Positions 1 to 6,972 of a stretch of 6,972 nucleotides of DNA are shown here, piece by piece. The position numbers and the translations under genes were made by a program. Numbering within the stretch: position 1 is the first letter of the stretch; each line of letters starts with the position of its first letter. The notes under the pieces are model-generated. The model saw only the letters and a list, made by a program, of their open reading frames with translations. It was not told where the DNA came from and ran no database searches. Source of the stretch: an uncultured bacterium (GTDB lineage Bacteria > Desulfobacterota > Binatia > HRBIN30); contig CALJUJ010000278.1 of NCBI GenBank assembly GCA_937975525.1, positions 1 through 6,972 on the forward strand. The letters are read 5' to 3'.

Positions 1-53
1 ACGCGATCGGAGAAGTGCCCGAAGCGGTCGAGATGGAACGAGTCGAAGCGCAT
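1..53 (-). CDS. Start of a YhaN/SbcC-like AAA ATPase (partial, runs off the window)
   Basis: Only the first 17 codons are present. Reading leftwards from the ATG at 53-51 they give MRFDSFHLDRFGHFSDR. This pattern (a short strand, then a hydrophobic-Arg-aromatic-Gly-His/Lys-Phe turn) is how YhaN and other SbcC/Rad50-like ATPases begin, just ahead of their Walker A motif, which would lie outside the window. The ATG comes 2 bases after the stop codon of the upstream nuclease gene, so the two are almost certainly co-transcribed and probably translationally coupled. In the known family the ATPase and nuclease form a complex that processes DNA ends or hairpins. The assignment rests on a short N-terminus plus the partner gene. 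The rest of the protein cannot be seen, so truncation cannot be excluded. Confidence 0.6.
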   Translation of the reverse strand, partial: MRFDSFHLDRFGHFSDR

Positions 54-55
54 GG

Positions 56-1363
56 CTAGTCGCCGACGTCCTCGTGCGCGAGGCGGGCGAGCAGTTGCGC
101 CGCGGCGGTCTCGATCAGCGCAACAGGCTGCTCGTCGCGGACGGCTTGCAGCCAATGCGGGTCATCCTGCTCGAGGGTGTGGCGCACCTCGGCGGGCAGC
201 TGGTTCAGGAAGTCGGCGAGGTGCTCGCGGACCTCCGCCGCGAGGTCGTCGGCCGCAGCGGCGCGAGCGAGCACTTCCTGGAGGTCGGCGACGGCGTCGC
301 GCCGGCGGGCGATCTGCTGCGCATCGAGGGCCGCCTCGGTGGCGCGTTGGATCTTCTCGAGGAACACGCCGTGCGGCGCGGCGGCGGCGATCTGGGCGAT
401 GGCGTCGTCGCGCACGCGCGCCGACTCCGACGCCAGGCGGCCGTGCAGCGGCGTGCGCCCGACGAGGCGCAAGCGCACGGCGAGCAGGCGTTCGTCGAGG
501 GGCGCGTCGGCCGCGGCGACGAGCTCGTCGAGCGCCGCTCGTACCCGCGGGGCGACGTCTTCGATCCGTTGCACGCCGGCGACGTCGACGTCGCGTACGT
601 GCCAGCGCACGACGTCGACGACGAGGCGCTCGACGCGCGCAGTGCCGTCGTCGAGCTCGACCCAGAGGGCGCCCTTGGCACCGGTCTCGCGCGCCTTTCG
701 TCCTTGGAGGACTCCGGGGAATGCGATCGTGCCGCCGTCATGGGCGGCGGCGGTTGCGAGCACTCGATGTTGGTGGACGTGTCCGAGGGCCCAGTAGTCG
801 TACTGCTTGGCCTGTAGATCGGCGAGCCGGCACGGCGCGTAGGTCGCGTGGTTCTCATCGCCTTCGAGCGCCGTGTGCAGCATGCCGATGTTGATCATGC
901 CGGCGACGGCGTCGGGATAGGCGAGCGCGAGGTTCTCCTTCACGTCGGGCCGGGCGAAGCTCTGGCCGTGGACGACGGCGCCGAGGTCGTCGAAGGCGAC
1001 GCTCTGCGGCCGCTGCGCGGAGAGCGCGGCGACGTTGTCGGGCAGGGCCACCGATCGGGTGATGCGGCTTTCCGCATCGTGGTTGCCGTGCAGCAGGACG
1101 ACGCGCACGCCGGCGCGCTGCAGGCGACCCATCTCGCGGGCGAAGAACAGCCCGGTGCCGACGTCGGGCCAGTCGCCGTCCCAGACGTCGCCGGCGAGCA
1201 GCAGCAGGTTCGCCTCGCGCTCGATCGTGAGATCGACGAGCCGGGAGAACGCATGGCGCGACGCTCCGCGCAGGCGTTCGCTGGGCGCATCGGGGTAGGC
1301 CGCCAGGCCGCGCAGAGGGCTGTCGAGGTGGAGGTCGGCGGCATGGACGACGGAGAGGGACAT
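56..1363 (-). CDS. DNA repair exonuclease, SbcD/Mre11-like metallophosphoesterase (YhaO family)
   Basis: The 435-residue protein is a calcineurin-type metallophosphoesterase related to SbcD/Mre11, closest in layout to YhaO. The two-metal active site is complete: D10-x-H12, G58-D59-x-x-D62, the G93-N-H-D96 motif, H163, and G194-H-V-H197. These residues would bind two divalent metals (Mn-type in the family) and cut DNA ends. Residues 1 to about 230 form the catalytic domain. Residues 255-435 are the helical, Ala/Glu/Arg-rich C-terminal region, with a 'VRLRLVGRTPLHGRL' strand near 296-310 that is typical of YhaO proteins. The ATG at 1363 was chosen because the phosphoesterase strand (SVVHAADLHLD) starts right after it. 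The frame stays open upstream to 1516, but that stretch is Arg-rich and unlike the family. No strong Shine-Dalgarno sequence is visible before 1363. The gene is followed at 2 bases by the probable ATPase partner. It is a cytoplasmic enzyme with no signal peptide. Confidence 0.88.
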   Translation of the reverse strand: MSLSVVHAADLHLDSPLRGLAAYPDAPSERLRGASRHAFSRLVDLTIEREANLLLLAGDVWDGDWPDVGTGLFFAREMGRLQRAGVRVVLLHGNHDAESRITRSVALPDNVAALSAQRPQSVAFDDLGAVVHGQSFARPDVKENLALAYPDAVAGMINIGMLHTALEGDENHATYAPCRLADLQAKQYDYWALGHVHQHRVLATAAAHDGGTIAFPGVLQGRKARETGAKGALWVELDDGTARVERLVVDVVRWHVRDVDVAGVQRIEDVAPRVRAALDELVAAADAPLDERLLAVRLRLVGRTPLHGRLASESARVRDDAIAQIAAAAPHGVFLEKIQRATEAALDAQQIARRRDAVADLQEVLARAAAADDLAAEVREHLADFLNQLPAEVRHTLEQDDPHWLQAVRDEQPVALIETAAAQLLARLAHEDVGD

Positions 1364-1557
1364 CGACAGCGACCGTGTAACGCGAAGGCCGGCGGGCCGC
1401 CAGACGCTGGGTGCGAGCGCATCGACCTTGTCGGGCCGGTGTCGGGTGCCGGCGAATCGACGGCGACCGCAACTCTCGTCCCGATGGAAATCGAGCCGCG
1501 CCCCCACACGGCGCACATTCCGCTTGCGCTGCGCTGGGAATGGTGTTTCTTGCCGCC
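1364..1557. other. Divergent intergenic region between the nuclease gene and the trhA-like gene
   Basis: These 194 bases must hold the promoters for the leftward repair unit and the rightward hemolysin III-family gene. I could not find a convincing -35/-10 pair on either strand. On the plus strand a TTGCGC at 1524-1529 has no matching -10 at a sensible distance. On the minus strand a TTACAC lies about 10 bases upstream of the nuclease start codon, but it too lacks a good -35. No inverted repeat long enough to suggest an operator stands out. The base composition matches the flanking genes. Confidence 0.5.
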
Positions 1558-2196
1558 ATGCTCTCGCGCGCCAAGGAACCGTTCAACACCTGGTCGCACG
1601 CGGCCGGCGTGCTCTTCGGCATTCCCGGCCTGGCGACGCTGCTGTGGCTCGCCGACGGCGAGCCGCGCCGCACCGTCGCCTTCGCCGTCTACGGCGCCAG
1701 CCTGATCGTCTTGTATCTGGCGAGCTCGCTGTACCACGGGCTGCACTTGTCGCCGTCGTGGGAGGAGCGCTTCCGGCGCTTCGACCACATCGCGATCTTT
1801 CTCTTGATCGCCGGCAGCTACACGCCGATCTGCTTGATCACGCTGGACGGTTGGCTCGGCTGGAGCGTGTTCGCGGCGATCTGGACCATCGCGCTGATCG
1901 GCATCCTGCTGAAGGCGTTCACGCCGTTTCTGCCGGCGTGGGCGAGCGCAGCGATCTACCTCGGCATGGGCTGGTTCGGCGCCATCGCCTTCCTGCCGCT
2001 GACCGAGGTGGTTCCGGCCGAAGGCATCGCCTGGCTCGTCGCCGGCGGCCTGGTCTACACGGGCGGCGCGGTGATCTACGCCCTCGAGCGGCCGAATCCG
2101 TACCCGAACGTCTTCGGGCATCACGAGATCTTCCATCTGTTCGTGCTCGGCGGCAGCCTCGCCCACTTCGTCTTCCTCGCCGGCTGGGTCGCCTGA
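1558..2196 (+). CDS. trhA: Hemolysin III / TrhA-family seven-helix membrane protein
   Basis: The 212-residue protein has seven hydrophobic segments at roughly 16-33, 41-58, 77-96, 100-120, 130-149, 154-175 and 190-211. It carries the CREST/PAQR-type metal-site residues: S56-x3-H60 at the end of helix 2, D76-H77 at the start of helix 3 (FDHIAIFLLIAGSYTP), and H188-H189-E-x-x-H193 at helix 7. The N-terminal 'EPFNTWSHAAG' and the 'FLLIAGSYTPI' signature are diagnostic. Despite its name, the family acts in membrane homeostasis: E. coli TrhA (YqfA) has been linked to membrane energetics and fluidity, and eukaryotic relatives are the adiponectin receptors. Two in-frame ATGs compete, at 1540 and 1558. 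I prefer 1558 because it leaves the usual short N-terminus before the EPxNxxSH motif. Using 1540 adds only MVFLAA. Neither start has a good Shine-Dalgarno sequence. It appears monocistronic. Confidence 0.9.
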   Translation: MLSRAKEPFNTWSHAAGVLFGIPGLATLLWLADGEPRRTVAFAVYGASLIVLYLASSLYHGLHLSPSWEERFRRFDHIAIFLLIAGSYTPICLITLDGWLGWSVFAAIWTIALIGILLKAFTPFLPAWASAAIYLGMGWFGAIAFLPLTEVVPAEGIAWLVAGGLVYTGGAVIYALERPNPYPNVFGHHEIFHLFVLGGSLAHFVFLAGWVA

Positions 2197-2221
2197 CCCC
2201 GCCGGCGCCGACGATGGACCG

Positions 2222-2236
2222 GCCCGCGGGGCGGGC
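2222..2236 (+). other. Short GC hairpin between trhA and ettA
   Basis: GCCCGC at 2222-2227 and GCGGGC at 2231-2236 form a perfect 6-bp stem with a GGG loop, starting 26 bases after the trhA-like stop. There is no T-run downstream, so it is not a canonical intrinsic terminator. It could slow polymerase or act as a weak 3'-end structure. In DNA this GC-rich a stem of this size can easily occur by chance. Confidence 0.3.
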
Positions 2237-2255
2237 TGCACTCGGCCGCGTTCCC

Positions 2256-2264
2256 TGCTAGGGT
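2256..2264 (+). promoter_or_regulatory. Possible extended -10 promoter element for ettA
   Basis: TGCTAGGGT contains an extended TGn followed by TAGGGT, which fits the relaxed TANNNT -10 consensus of GC-rich bacteria. Transcription would begin near 2271, giving a leader of about 30 bases before the ettA ATG at 2301. That is a sensible distance. No recognisable -35 is present 16-18 bases upstream (the region reads CTGCAC), although extended -10 promoters can tolerate a poor -35. The motif and its placement are seen in the sequence. Its activity is inferred. Confidence 0.35.
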
Positions 2265-2300
2265 CGCGCGTTTCGACACCCCAACCCCAGCGAGCAGCCC

Positions 2301-3989
<1,689 letters not shown>

Positions 3990-4010
3990 CGGCGGCGGCG
4001 TCCCCACCGC

Positions 4011-4015
4011 AAGGA
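4011..4015 (+). promoter_or_regulatory. Shine-Dalgarno sequence for the P450 gene
   Basis: AAGGA ends 6 bases before the ATG at 4022, which is ideal spacing. It fixes the P450 start. The frame is open far upstream into ettA, but that extension is only the shadow of the ettA coding sequence. Confidence 0.7.
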
Positions 4016-4021
4016 TCGACC

Positions 4022-5236
4022 ATGACGGAAGCGCCGCGGACGAGCTTCGAGCCGTCGCAGCTCGCGACCGCGGCGGACCCCTACCGTTGCTTGTCTGAGG
4101 CGCGCATCGGCGGACCGGTGCAGCGCTCCACCGGCGCCTGGATCGTCTTCGCGCATGCGGCGGCCGAGCAGGTCCTCCGCAGCTCTGCCGGGCGGTCGGG
4201 TTTCATCGCCGAGCTGTACCGCTCGATCCTGCCGCCGGGCGCGGCGCGCGAAGAGCTGAGCCATCGCATCAACTTCCTCGATCCGCCGGACCACCCGCGG
4301 GTTCGGCAACTCGTTTCGAAAGCCTTCACGCCGCGCCGCATCGCGGGCTTGCGCCCGTTCGTCGCGGAGCTCAGCCGCGACATCCTCGGCCGCTTCGTCG
4401 CCGCTGGCGAGCTCGACCTCTACGCCGACCTCGCGCACCAGGTCCCGGCCCTGGTCATCTCGGAGCTGCTCGGCGTCCCCACGGAGGATCGCGACCGCCT
4501 CACCAAGCTCTCCGACGACGTCGCCAAGCTGCTCGGCCTCGGCGACATGACGGAAGAACGGCTGCGTGTCGGCGTCGCCGCGGCCGAGGAGATGCACGCC
4601 TACCTGCGCTCCCTCCTCGACGAGCGCCGCGCCGAGCCGCAAGACGATCTTCTCAGCGCATTGTTGGTGGCGGAGGAAGACCAGCAGCGGCTGAGCGAGA
4701 GCGAGCTCCTGTCGCTGGCGGCGACCCTCTACTCCGCCGGGCATCGGACCACGAGCGATCTCTTCACCAACGGCACCGCGGCGCTGCTCGCGGCGCCCGA
4801 CGTCCTCGCTTCCGTGCGCCGCGGGTCCCTGCCGATGGATGCGGTGATCTGGGAGTACCTGCGGTTCGAGACACCCACGCACTACGTGGCGCGCCAGTTG
4901 ATCGAGCCGCTCGTGGTCGGCGATCTCACGATTCCCGCCGGCGAGCCGATTCTCGTCATGCTCGCCGCCGCCAACCGCGACCCCGACGCCTACGACGAGC
5001 CGGATCGATTCGACCCCGAGCGCTGGCAGCGGTCGCCGGCGCCGCCGGCGCCGCTGTCGTTCGCCTTCGGGCCGCACTACTGTCTCGGCGCAAACCTCGC
5101 CCGGCTCGAGGCAGAGGAGATGCTGACGGCCCTACTCGAGGTGATGCCCGACGTGCGCCCGGCCACTCGCGACTTGCGCTGGCGACACACCGGACTCTTC
5201 CGCGGGCTCGAGGAGTACCGCGTCGTCTGCCGTTGA
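4022..5236 (+). CDS. Cytochrome P450, soluble bacterial class I type
   Basis: The 404-residue cytoplasmic haem monooxygenase has no membrane anchor. Helix C carries 'NFLDPPDHPRVR' (84-95) with the haem-propionate pair H91 and R95. Helix I reads A239-GHRTT-S245. Helix K has E278-x-x-R281. The haem loop is F347-AFGPHYCLG-356 with C354 as the thiolate ligand, followed by ANLARLEAE. Length and motifs fit the broad CYP107-like group of class I P450s, which take electrons from a ferredoxin and ferredoxin reductase and hydroxylate, epoxidise or otherwise oxidise small molecules. The substrate cannot be read from sequence. One oddity is Arg242 at the helix-I position that is normally Glu or Asp, just before the conserved Thr243; the codon is CGG at 4745-4747. 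No ferredoxin, reductase or biosynthetic gene is in view. The gene begins 32 bases after ettA and ends 44 bases before the next start, so it may share a transcript with both. The start is supported by AAGGA at 4011. Confidence 0.93.
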   Translation: MTEAPRTSFEPSQLATAADPYRCLSEARIGGPVQRSTGAWIVFAHAAAEQVLRSSAGRSGFIAELYRSILPPGAAREELSHRINFLDPPDHPRVRQLVSKAFTPRRIAGLRPFVAELSRDILGRFVAAGELDLYADLAHQVPALVISELLGVPTEDRDRLTKLSDDVAKLLGLGDMTEERLRVGVAAAEEMHAYLRSLLDERRAEPQDDLLSALLVAEEDQQRLSESELLSLAATLYSAGHRTTSDLFTNGTAALLAAPDVLASVRRGSLPMDAVIWEYLRFETPTHYVARQLIEPLVVGDLTIPAGEPILVMLAAANRDPDAYDEPDRFDPERWQRSPAPPAPLSFAFGPHYCLGANLARLEAEEMLTALLEVMPDVRPATRDLRWRHTGLFRGLEEYRVVCR

Positions 5237-5270
5237 ACCGCGCCGGCGCACGCCCAAAGGCTTCTCATTC

Positions 5271-5276
5271 AGGAGA
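5271..5276 (+). promoter_or_regulatory. Shine-Dalgarno sequence deciding the sulfatase-like start
   Basis: AGGAGA lies 4 bases before an in-frame GTG at 5281, the best-supported start for the sulfatase-like gene. The in-frame ATG at 5299 is 22 bases away, which is too far. An ATG at 5286 sits at a better distance (9 bases) but is in the wrong frame. Confidence 0.55.
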
Positions 5277-5280
5277 TCCA

Positions 5281-6741
5281 GTGCCATGGTGGCCGACCAT
5301 GCGCGGCGCCGGCCACACCGCAGCCATCGTTCTGCGCCGGGCGGTGGCTCTCGTAATCGTACTCATCGTTTGCGCTGGGTGCGCCGACGAGCCCGCGCGC
5401 GCGCCCGACGTCATCGTCGTCGTCGTCATCGACACGCTGCGCGCCGACCGGCTCGGCTGCTACGGCAACGAGCGCGGGCTGACGCCGTTCCTCGATTCCC
5501 TCGCCTCGCGCGGCGTCGTCTTCGAGAACGCCTATGCGCCGAGCCCGTGGACGAACCCTTCCGTCGCTTCGCTGCTCGCCTCGCAGCACGTCACGCAGCA
5601 CGGCGTGGAGACGCTCGAATCCGTCCTCGCCAAGGACGTCGTGACCCTCCCCGAAGTCCTGCAGGCGCACGGATGGGCCACCGCCGGCTACTCCGCGAAT
5701 CCCGCCCTGTCGCGGCAGCTGGGCTTCGCCCAGGGATTCCGCAAGTATCGAAACCTGCCGCCGAGCAGCAGCGAGGGCATGATGGCCCGCGCGGCGCGCG
5801 CCCCGGCGATCAACCGCGCGGCGCTGCGCTGGCTCGACGAGCTGCCAGCGCATCCGCGGCCCGCGGTGTTCTTGTATCTGCAGTACATGGAGCCGCACAC
5901 GCCCTACGTGCCCTCCGCCGCGCTGGTCGACGAGTTCTTCTCCGGCGGCGCGATCCCCGACGCCGAGCGTGCCAACCGGTACATGCTCGATCTCGGCGAC
6001 GTCCCCGCGGACGTGCTGCGCGACATAAACAACCTGTACGACGTCGAGGTCCTCGCCGCAGATCGCGGCGTGCGCGAGCTTTTCGACGAGTTGGAGCGCC
6101 GGCGCCTTCTCGAGCATGCCTTGGTCGTCGTGACGTCCGATCACGGCGAAGGCCTCGGCGACCACGGCTTTCTCACCCACGGCTCGACGCTCTACAACGC
6201 GGCCATCCGCATCCCTTTGATCGTCGTCCCGCCGGGCGCGTCGAAGGGGCGGCGCGTCGCCGACGTCGTATCGCTCGTCGACATCGCCCCCACCATCCTA
6301 GAGCACGTCGGCGTCGGCGCGCCCGACTCCTTCGTGGGAGACTCGCTCGTATCGCACCTCCAGAGCCGCAACGGTCTGTCGTGGCTGAGCTCGCTGGTCG
6401 CCCGACCGCACGTGCCACGGGGAACGACGGTCAGCGAGCTCTTGCAGCGGCCTTTCGGAACGCCGCGCCGTGAGAACGGGCACGTCCGCGCATTGATCGA
6501 CGGCTCGCACAAGCTGATCGCCCGACGCGATTCCGACCCCGAGCTCTACGATCTACGCGTCGATCCGGCCGAGACCCACCCGCACGCGCTCGGCCCCGCC
6601 CGGCGCGCCGAGCTCGAGAAGACCCTCGCCGACCTGGTCGACCGCTGGAGCCATTCCGCCGATGCCGGCGCCGCAGACACCGTTGAGCTCCCCGCCGAGA
6701 TCGAAGAGACTCTGCGTGCGCTCGGCTATGGAAGAGAGTGA
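5281..6741 (+). CDS. Sulfatase-like hydrolase/transferase lipoprotein (Thr in place of formylglycine Cys)
   Basis: The 486-residue alkaline-phosphatase-superfamily protein is predicted to be exported. An N-terminal hydrophobic stretch at 21-33 follows R19-R20 and ends in CAGC, with C34 the likely lipidated cysteine. The Cys at the -3 lipobox position is unusual. The mature domain begins 'DVIVVVVID', with metal ligand D51 and the DTLRADRLGCYG signature. The nucleophile motif is PWT-NPSVASLL with T91 where classical sulfatases have the Cys/Ser that becomes formylglycine. Other conserved blocks are EPHTPY (H206), TSDHGEGLGDHG (D287, H288) and H300 in the LTHGSTLYN block, which complete a plausible metal site. 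The C-terminus ends ETLRALGYGRE, a tail common in these proteins. Thr nucleophiles occur in the related phosphoethanolamine transferases and lipoteichoic acid synthase, so phosphodiester hydrolysis or phosphotransfer at the envelope is as likely as sulfate-ester cleavage. The true substrate is unknown. The GTG start was chosen from AGGAGA at 5271. The next gene overlaps its end by 14 bases. Confidence 0.85.
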   Translation: MPWWPTMRGAGHTAAIVLRRAVALVIVLIVCAGCADEPARAPDVIVVVVIDTLRADRLGCYGNERGLTPFLDSLASRGVVFENAYAPSPWTNPSVASLLASQHVTQHGVETLESVLAKDVVTLPEVLQAHGWATAGYSANPALSRQLGFAQGFRKYRNLPPSSSEGMMARAARAPAINRAALRWLDELPAHPRPAVFLYLQYMEPHTPYVPSAALVDEFFSGGAIPDAERANRYMLDLGDVPADVLRDINNLYDVEVLAADRGVRELFDELERRRLLEHALVVVTSDHGEGLGDHGFLTHGSTLYNAAIRIPLIVVPPGASKGRRVADVVSLVDIAPTILEHVGVGAPDSFVGDSLVSHLQSRNGLSWLSSLVARPHVPRGTTVSELLQRPFGTPRRENGHVRALIDGSHKLIARRDSDPELYDLRVDPAETHPHALGPARRAELEKTLADLVDRWSHSADAGAADTVELPAEIEETLRALGYGRE

Positions 6742-6972
6742 CCCGCATCACCCCGGAAGGTCGCGCAGAATCTTTCGATTCTCGGCCGGGATCGCGATCG
6801 CCCTGATCACGACCGTGCTCGGCCTCGAGCTGGTCCTCCAGCTCGGGGCTCTCGTCGTCGGCGCCACCGGGCGCGATCCGGTGACCGGCTGGGTCAGCGG
6901 ACATACGCGGGTCCTGGCGCTCGGCGATTCGAACACCTACGGCTGGTCGCTGCCGCCCGAGGAGAGCTACCC
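6728..6972 (+). CDS. Membrane-anchored SGNH/GDSL hydrolase (partial, runs off the window)
   Basis: The first 81 codons are present and the frame is open to the window end. After a charged N-terminus (MEESDPHHPGRSRR) there is one strong hydrophobic segment at about 20-46, probably a signal anchor that places the rest outside the cytoplasmic membrane. The sequence 'VLALGDSNTYGWSLPPEESYP' follows. It is block I of the SGNH hydrolase fold, with S68 of G66-D-S-N as the expected nucleophile. The oxyanion-hole Gly/Asn and the His/Asp of blocks II-V lie beyond the window. Such enzymes are esterases or acyl/acetyl-transfer enzymes acting on polysaccharides, lipids or small esters. The ATG at 6728 overlaps the preceding gene by 14 bases and has no clear Shine-Dalgarno sequence, so coupled translation is likely. 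The substrate cannot be inferred. The family call is fairly firm despite the truncation. Confidence 0.78.
   Translation, partial: MEESDPHHPGRSRRIFRFSAGIAIALITTVLGLELVLQLGALVVGATGRDPVTGWVSGHTRVLALGDSNTYGWSLPPEESY

Noticed and set aside
52..894. Plus-strand frames (280, 247 and 206 codons) opposite the nuclease gene
   Set aside because: They are Arg/Ala-rich or low-complexity translations antisense to the motif-complete metallophosphoesterase.
1364..1516. A 51-residue N-terminal extension of the nuclease
   Set aside because: The extension is Arg-rich and unlike the family. The phosphoesterase fold begins immediately after the ATG at 1363.
940..2241. A 433-codon minus-strand frame across the nuclease start and the trhA-like gene
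   Set aside because: It is out of frame with the nuclease, antisense to the membrane protein, and rich in Arg/Glu/Pro with no domain.
5408..5432. A run of GTC/CGT triplets
   Set aside because: It encodes the hydrophobic strand DVIVVVVID before the metal-binding Asp. Repeated use of the GTC codon explains it, so it is not a functional repeat.
5286..6473. A 395-codon frame starting at the ATG at 5286
   Set aside because: Its translation is almost entirely Arg/Ala/His-rich with no motif, and it overlaps the sulfatase-like gene. It is kept only as a start-codon oddity.

Overview
The window is about 7 kb of very GC-rich bacterial DNA. It is densely coded, and third codon positions are dominated by G and C. 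Nothing in it identifies the species. The combination of an EttA-type ABC-F protein, a YhaO-type nuclease, a soluble class I P450 and a Thr-type sulfatase-like lipoprotein ending in an 'ETLRALGYG' tail resembles GC-rich deltaproteobacterial-type lineages (Myxococcota or Binatota style, often known only from metagenomes). That placement is an impression, not a demonstrated assignment. I see no insertion sequence, integrase, tRNA, rRNA, CRISPR array or phage gene.

Left part, minus strand (1-1363): a two-gene DNA-repair unit. A YhaO-type SbcD-like metallophosphoesterase (56-1363) is followed, after a 2-base gap, by the first 17 codons of a second gene that leaves the window at base 1. Those codons have the look of the YhaN/SbcC-like ATPase that normally partners YhaO. 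A 194-base divergent intergenic region (1364-1557) separates this unit from the rightward genes.

Middle, plus strand: a seven-helix hemolysin III/TrhA-family membrane protein (1558-2196) stands alone. A 104-base gap after it contains a GC hairpin and a possible extended -10 element. Next comes ettA (2301-3989), an ABC-F translation factor with all of its nucleotide-binding motifs intact.

Right part, plus strand: ettA is followed at close spacing by a cytochrome P450 (4022-5236, 32-base gap), a sulfatase-fold lipoprotein (5281-6741, 44-base gap) and the start of an SGNH/GDSL hydrolase (6728 to the end of the window, overlapping the lipoprotein gene by 14 bases). The spacing allows all four to be one transcript. 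The most convincing functional pair is the last two: a membrane-anchored alkaline-phosphatase-superfamily enzyme and a membrane-anchored SGNH hydrolase, both predicted to act outside the cytoplasmic membrane, plausibly on an envelope polymer or lipid.

The most interesting details are residue-level departures in otherwise healthy genes. The P450 has Arg where the helix-I acidic residue is expected (AGHRTT). The sulfatase-like protein has Thr where formylglycine-forming Cys/Ser belongs and lacks the following Arg. I did not find a clear-cut, wholly novel multi-gene system.
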